Shown one piece after another: positions 4,531-7,186 of a stretch of DNA of 7,186 nt. The position numbers and the translations under genes were made by a program. Source of the DNA: an uncultured Flavobacteriales bacterium (lineage in GTDB: Bacteria; Bacteroidota; Bacteroidia; Flavobacteriales_D; Crocinitomicaceae). A model generated the notes under the pieces. That model searched no databases and was not told the origin of the DNA. It saw only the letters and a list, made by a program, of their open reading frames with translations. The stretch lies in NCBI GenBank assembly GCA_903899795.1, contig CAIUKX010000120.1:1-7186 (forward strand), read 5' to 3'. How positions within the stretch are numbered: position 1 is the first letter of the stretch; every line of letters starts with the position of its first letter.

Positions 4531-5538
4531 ATGAAGTATCAAGACATCTTAAAAACAGAAGAAGCATTAACAGTTGTAAAAGAAACATTTGCTAGGGAAC
4601 TGGCAAAACAACTGTCATTAGTAAAAGTATCAGCACCCATTGCAGTATTGGATGGTACAGGAATCAACGACGATTTGAACGGAATAGAAAGACCTGTTTC
4701 ATTTCCAGTTAAATCCCTACAGGAACAAAAAGCGGTTGTTGTTCACTCGCTGGCGAAATGGAAACGTCTCCGTTTGAAAGAATTGGGAGTGGAAAAAGGA
4801 AAAGGTATTTTAACCGATATGCGAGCTTTGCGGCCGGATGAAGATTACAGTCCGATTCATTCAATATACGTCGATCAGTGGGATTGGGAAAAACACATAG
4901 ATCCATCTGAAAGAACCTTAAGTTATTTGAAAAGTTCGGTAACAAAAATCTACGATGCTTTGAAAACAACTGAGAAAACAATTGCAGAATTGTATCCTGA
5001 AATTCCGGCTGTATTACCTGAAACGATCACATTTATTCATACCGAAGAAGTGTTGAAAAAGTATCCGATTTTAACACCCAAAGAACGTGAAATGGCTATT
5101 TCAAAAGAGTATGGAGCAGTGTTTTTAATAGGAGTGGGAGGTAAACTCTCCGATGGTGAAATTCACGACGGTCGTGCTGCAGATTACGATGATTGGAGTT
5201 CACCCAACGAAGATGGCTACTTCGGACTAAACGGCGATATTTTACTGTGGCACCCTGTACTTCAAAGTTCATTTGAAGTTTCATCTATGGGAATTCGGGT
5301 AGATTCGGAAGCATTGTTGCGACAGTTGGAAGAAAAAGATTGTTTGGAACGAACGAAGCTAAAATTCCATGACATGTTATTGAAAGATCAATTACCCCAA
5401 AGCATGGGAGGAGGAATCGGGCAATCGAGAATTTGCATGTTCATGCTCAAGAAATCACACATTGGTGAAGTCCAGGTGAGTATTTGGCCGGAAGAAGAAA
5501 AATTGAAAATGGTTGCTCAAGGAGTGCAATTGTTGTAA
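4531..5538 (+). CDS. asnA: Aspartate-ammonia ligase (ammonia-dependent asparagine synthetase, AsnA)
   Basis: This encodes 335 residues, close to the 330 of E. coli AsnA. The enzyme makes asparagine from aspartate, ammonia and ATP through a beta-aspartyl-AMP intermediate; it is cytosolic and related to class II aminoacyl-tRNA synthetases. Family signatures run along the whole chain: VVHSLAKWKR (70-79), ALRPDED (99-105), YVDQWDWE (113-120), GVGGKLSDG (201-209), DYDDW (218-222), LNGDILLW (233-240), SSMGIRVD (251-258) and GGGIGQSR (293-300). All look intact. The ATG at 4531 gives MKYQDILKTEEAL, in register with the family N-terminus. It is preceded by a leader of about 295 nt with two Asn-rich peptides and two terminators, so it is probably controlled by asparaginyl-tRNA charging. 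It is the last gene of its transcript, facing the convergent ssb genes. Confidence 0.97.
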   Translation: MKYQDILKTEEALTVVKETFARELAKQLSLVKVSAPIAVLDGTGINDDLNGIERPVSFPVKSLQEQKAVVVHSLAKWKRLRLKELGVEKGKGILTDMRALRPDEDYSPIHSIYVDQWDWEKHIDPSERTLSYLKSSVTKIYDALKTTEKTIAELYPEIPAVLPETITFIHTEEVLKKYPILTPKEREMAISKEYGAVFLIGVGGKLSDGEIHDGRAADYDDWSSPNEDGYFGLNGDILLWHPVLQSSFEVSSMGIRVDSEALLRQLEEKDCLERTKLKFHDMLLKDQLPQSMGGGIGQSRICMFMLKKSHIGEVQVSIWPEEEKLKMVAQGVQLL

Positions 5539-5544
5539 ATCTAA

Positions 5545-5587
5545 AAAAGCAGGCTGCTCATACAAACTGTATTTGCAACCTGCTTTT
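5545..5587. terminator. Probable bidirectional terminator between asnA and the ssb cluster
   Basis: AAAAGCAGGCTGC (5545-5557) pairs with GCAACCTGCTTTT (5575-5587): 12 pairs with one C-A mismatch and a 17-nt loop. The A-run 5543-5548 supplies a T-run on the minus strand and TTTT at 5584-5587 one on the plus strand. It starts 6 nt after the asnA stop and lies between convergent genes, so it can serve both. Confidence 0.75.
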
Positions 5588-5592
5588 ACTTC

Positions 5593-5620
5593 ATCATCTT
5601 TAACTGCATATCAAGATGAT
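5593..5620. other. Small secondary hairpin near the ssb cluster 3' end
   Basis: ATCATCTT (5593-5600) pairs perfectly with AAGATGAT (5613-5620) around a 12-nt loop, directly beside the bidirectional terminator. There is no T-run. It could be an accessory 3' hairpin of the ssb transcript or have no function. Confidence 0.3.
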
Positions 5621-5644
5621 TTGAACTTTGATTAGGGGTGGGGG

Positions 5645-5971
5645 TTATAATCCGATAATATGTTTTACTTCTACTTCAGTTATGTTTCGTTTTTTCCCTT
5701 CTTTGTTCAAATACGTCCGGGTGACCAATCGTCCATGAATTGCTAATTGTTTTCCTTTATCACCGTATTTCTCAATAAATTGAGCCATATTTCCCCAGGC
5801 AAAGACACGGTGCCATTCTGTGTTTTTCTCCAGTTTACCATTTTCATTTTTGGTGTTTTTGTCGGTTGCCAAACTAAAGCGAGCTATTTTACTTCCATTG
5901 TCGTATTGCGTGATTTGGGCATTCATTCCCATGTTTCCAATAAGTGTGACGTGATTTCTAAGTGTTGCCAT
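5645..5971 (-). CDS. Small single-stranded DNA-binding protein (SSB family), paralogue 1
   Basis: This encodes 108 residues forming a single SSB-type OB fold: NHVTLIGNMG (6-15), KIARFSLATD (28-37), NTEWHRVFAWGNMAQFI (50-66), then GKQLAIHGRLVTRTY (73-87) and a final strand TEVEVKHIIGL. The WHR and AWG aromatic region is the ssDNA-contacting core of the family. It ends right after the OB fold; the flexible linker and acidic DDDLPF-type tail that recruits replication partners in full SSBs are absent. It is the last gene of a minus-strand series of three related genes, 69 nt downstream of the middle one. Such short SSBs usually accompany rather than replace the main chromosomal SSB, which should be encoded elsewhere. 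Family certain; specific job unknown. Confidence 0.9.
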   Translation of the reverse strand: MATLRNHVTLIGNMGMNAQITQYDNGSKIARFSLATDKNTKNENGKLEKNTEWHRVFAWGNMAQFIEKYGDKGKQLAIHGRLVTRTYLNKEGKKRNITEVEVKHIIGL

Positions 5972-6040
5972 TATTTCAATTTTGGGTGTTTATGATTATT
6001 TTAGGAAAAGGTTAGGTTGATTTTAATTAATGCGACTTGT

Positions 6041-6352
6041 TTAGAGAATCACCAAATCGTTTACCTCGACTTCTGACCTCATTTTTTTTGCTCCGTCTTT
6101 GCTGTAAAAGCGAGTTACGAGTTTTCCTTCAATGGCTAGATCCATTCCTACCGTTCCAAGTTCTTCCAAAACTTTTACCCATCTGCCCCAAGCGGAGAGT
6201 TGATGCCATTGACTTCTGCTTTTTGTTTTACCACTTGCGTCCAAGTACATTTCTTTTGTGGATAAAGTGAAATGAGCAATTTTTCTTCCACTTTCCAATT
6301 CAACAATTCTGGGTGCTGAACTCATTCTACCGATTAAATTTACGTGATTCAT
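6041..6352 (-). CDS. Small single-stranded DNA-binding protein (SSB family), paralogue 2
   Basis: This encodes 103 residues, the shortest and most divergent of the three. The OB-fold landmarks remain: MNHVNLIGRM at the start, RKIAHFTLST (23-32), SQWHQLSAWGRWVKVL (47-62), MDLAIEGKLVTRFY (70-83) and the final EVEVNDLVIL. It starts directly at strand 1, without the few residues that precede it in the other two. No acidic C-terminal tail is present. The gene begins 20 nt after the stop of paralogue 3, consistent with one transcript. The extra Trp in AWGRW may change its ssDNA contacts. Family call firm; role unknown. Confidence 0.88.
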   Translation of the reverse strand: MNHVNLIGRMSSAPRIVELESGRKIAHFTLSTKEMYLDASGKTKSRSQWHQLSAWGRWVKVLEELGTVGMDLAIEGKLVTRFYSKDGAKKMRSEVEVNDLVIL

Positions 6353-6372
6353 GTTTTCGTATTTTAGGGTTA

Positions 6373-6735
6373 TTATTTTTCTAAATTTTTCTCATCGTTT
6401 TTTGGAGAGAGCATCAAAAAGTCACTGATTTCGATGTCGGTTGTATATCGTTTTTCACCATCCTTTTCGTACACTTTATTCACGATGCGGCCTTCAACCA
6501 TAATCTCCTGACCCTTTTTTACCATTTTAGAGATCAATTCAGCTGTTTTTCCCCAGGCTACAAGATTGTGCCATTGAGTATTACTGTGCCATTGACCATT
6601 TTTATCTTTGTAACTTTCATCTGTTGCAATCGAAAAGCGGGTCAAAGAATAATCTTTACTGACACCTACCATTTGCATTTCAGGATTTTTTCCAATTCTT
6701 CCAATTAAACTTACTTTGTTTTTTAGTGCGTTCAT
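6373..6735 (-). CDS. Single-stranded DNA-binding protein (SSB family), paralogue 3, first of the cluster
   Basis: This encodes 120 residues and is closest to canonical SSB: KNKVSLIGRIGKNPEM (5-20), LTRFSIATDESY (31-42), NTQWHNLVAWGKTAELI (52-68), KGQEIMVEGRIVNKVY (74-89) and a last strand TTDIEISDFLML. After the OB fold there are only about ten mainly charged residues (ending SPKNDEKNLEK), far shorter than an SSB linker plus tail and without the DDDLPF ending. As the upstream-most gene of the three it would be nearest the promoter; I find no exact TAnnTTTG match on the minus strand before it. Binding of ssDNA is expected from the family. The cluster may form homo- or heterotetramers, but that is a guess. 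Confidence 0.92.
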   Translation of the reverse strand: MNALKNKVSLIGRIGKNPEMQMVGVSKDYSLTRFSIATDESYKDKNGQWHSNTQWHNLVAWGKTAELISKMVKKGQEIMVEGRIVNKVYEKDGEKRYTTDIEISDFLMLSPKNDEKNLEK

Positions 6736-7108
6736 ACTGCCTACATTTTACAGTCATAGAGACTTGTTATACTTTCTGTTTCCCACCAGAACTTGTTTTT
6801 ATCTGATTTCGACACTGCAAAGTTTTCGTCTGATCAAATCTTTATTCGGTTATTATCTAATTACTGTCGAATATTTATCGTTTGTAACTGATTATTATCG
6901 TTTTTATAATTGAAATTCAATTGAATAGTTCAATTTTGTCAGATACAGAAGACATTGAAAAAATAACAGGAGTGGGTGAAAAAATGGGATTTTTATAAAA
7001 ATCGAAAATTTCGAATGAATAGATTACAGTAATTGATCAATTAATTATGATTAAAACGAAATTTATTTTTTGTATAAATATTTTATTTGAGTCATCGCAA
7101 GTTTACCA
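6736..7108. other. AT-rich intergenic region without genes
   Basis: I see no credible gene here on either strand. It holds the upstream region of the ssb cluster, several short palindromes (ATTCAATTGAAT at 6915-6926, TCGAAA-A-TTTCGA at 7002-7014, TAATTGATCAATTA at 7030-7043), and at its right end presumably the terminal part of the mobile element whose transposase ends at 7109. No consensus Bacteroidota promoter for the ssb genes was found; near matches such as AAACTTTG lack a properly spaced TTTG. Confidence 0.55.
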
Positions 7109-7186
7109 CTAATTTCCAATAGTCGCAATAACTAGCCTGTCAAAGAGTTTTCCTCCAAAATATCTTCGATTAAGCTTATAGCAAAA
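7109..7186 (-). CDS. C-terminal fragment of a probable IS1595/ISXO2-type transposase
   Basis: The minus strand is open from the right edge of the window to a TAG at 7109-7111 and encodes 25 residues, ending with CYKLNRRYFGGKLFDRLVIA plus five more. This looks like the C-terminus of IS1595 (ISXO2-like) DDE transposases, where a [YF]-[RK]-x-NRR motif is followed by a LF-x-RLL-type stretch. Only this end is visible, so catalytic residues, completeness and activity cannot be judged. If the call is right, one end of an insertion sequence lies within the next few dozen bases to the left of 7109; I could not identify its inverted repeat with the partner outside the window. The assignment rests on a short stretch. 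Confidence 0.5.
   Translation of the reverse strand, partial: FCYKLNRRYFGGKLFDRLVIATIGN

Noticed and set aside
4709..4981. Minus-strand open frame of 90 codons inside asnA.
   Set aside because: asnA homology covers the whole region on the plus strand; the antisense translation shows nothing recognisable.
5747..6270. Plus-strand open frames at 5747-5995 and 6037-6270.
   Set aside because: They are antisense to the clear SSB genes and show low-complexity Phe/Leu-rich translations without family features.

Overview
The window looks like a chromosomal segment of a Bacteroidota bacterium, probably of the Flavobacteriia type. Three intergenic regions carry the Bacteroidota housekeeping promoter (TTTG, 18-20 nt, TAnnTTTG). 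The DNA is AT-rich, starts lack clear Shine-Dalgarno sequences, and the rsmA and asnA products look like the versions found in that phylum. This assignment is inferred from sequence features, not from a search.

Layout, left to right. (1) The 3' end of rsmA (16S rRNA dimethyladenosine transferase). (2) A promoter followed by two co-directional genes for exported proteins: a seven-repeat TPR protein and a probable outer-membrane beta-rich protein. (3) A gene-poor stretch holding a decayed NarL/LuxR-type response regulator on the minus strand and a hairpin. (4) A second consensus promoter driving a two-gene unit: a 221-aa protein of unknown family and a patatin-like phospholipase with intact catalytic residues. 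(5) A third consensus promoter followed by about 300 nt of leader and then asnA (ammonia-dependent asparagine synthetase). (6) A probable bidirectional terminator, then three tandem minus-strand genes for small single-stranded DNA-binding (SSB) proteins, all without the usual acidic C-terminal tail. (7) An AT-rich region without genes, and at the right edge the C-terminal end of a probable transposase.

The most interesting element is the asnA leader. It holds two consecutive short reading frames rich in asparagine codons: 23 codons with 6 Asn, and 26 codons with 7 Asn, six of them consecutive. Each is followed by a strong intrinsic terminator. In each, a GG-rich stretch near the end of the short frame can pair with the left arm of the following terminator. 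This is what ribosome-mediated transcription attenuation by asparagine supply would need, here in two successive copies. Neither peptide is long enough to be found by ordinary gene calling. The second item of interest is the unknown protein + patatin pair, which could be an effector module but lacks a CBASS cyclase in this window.
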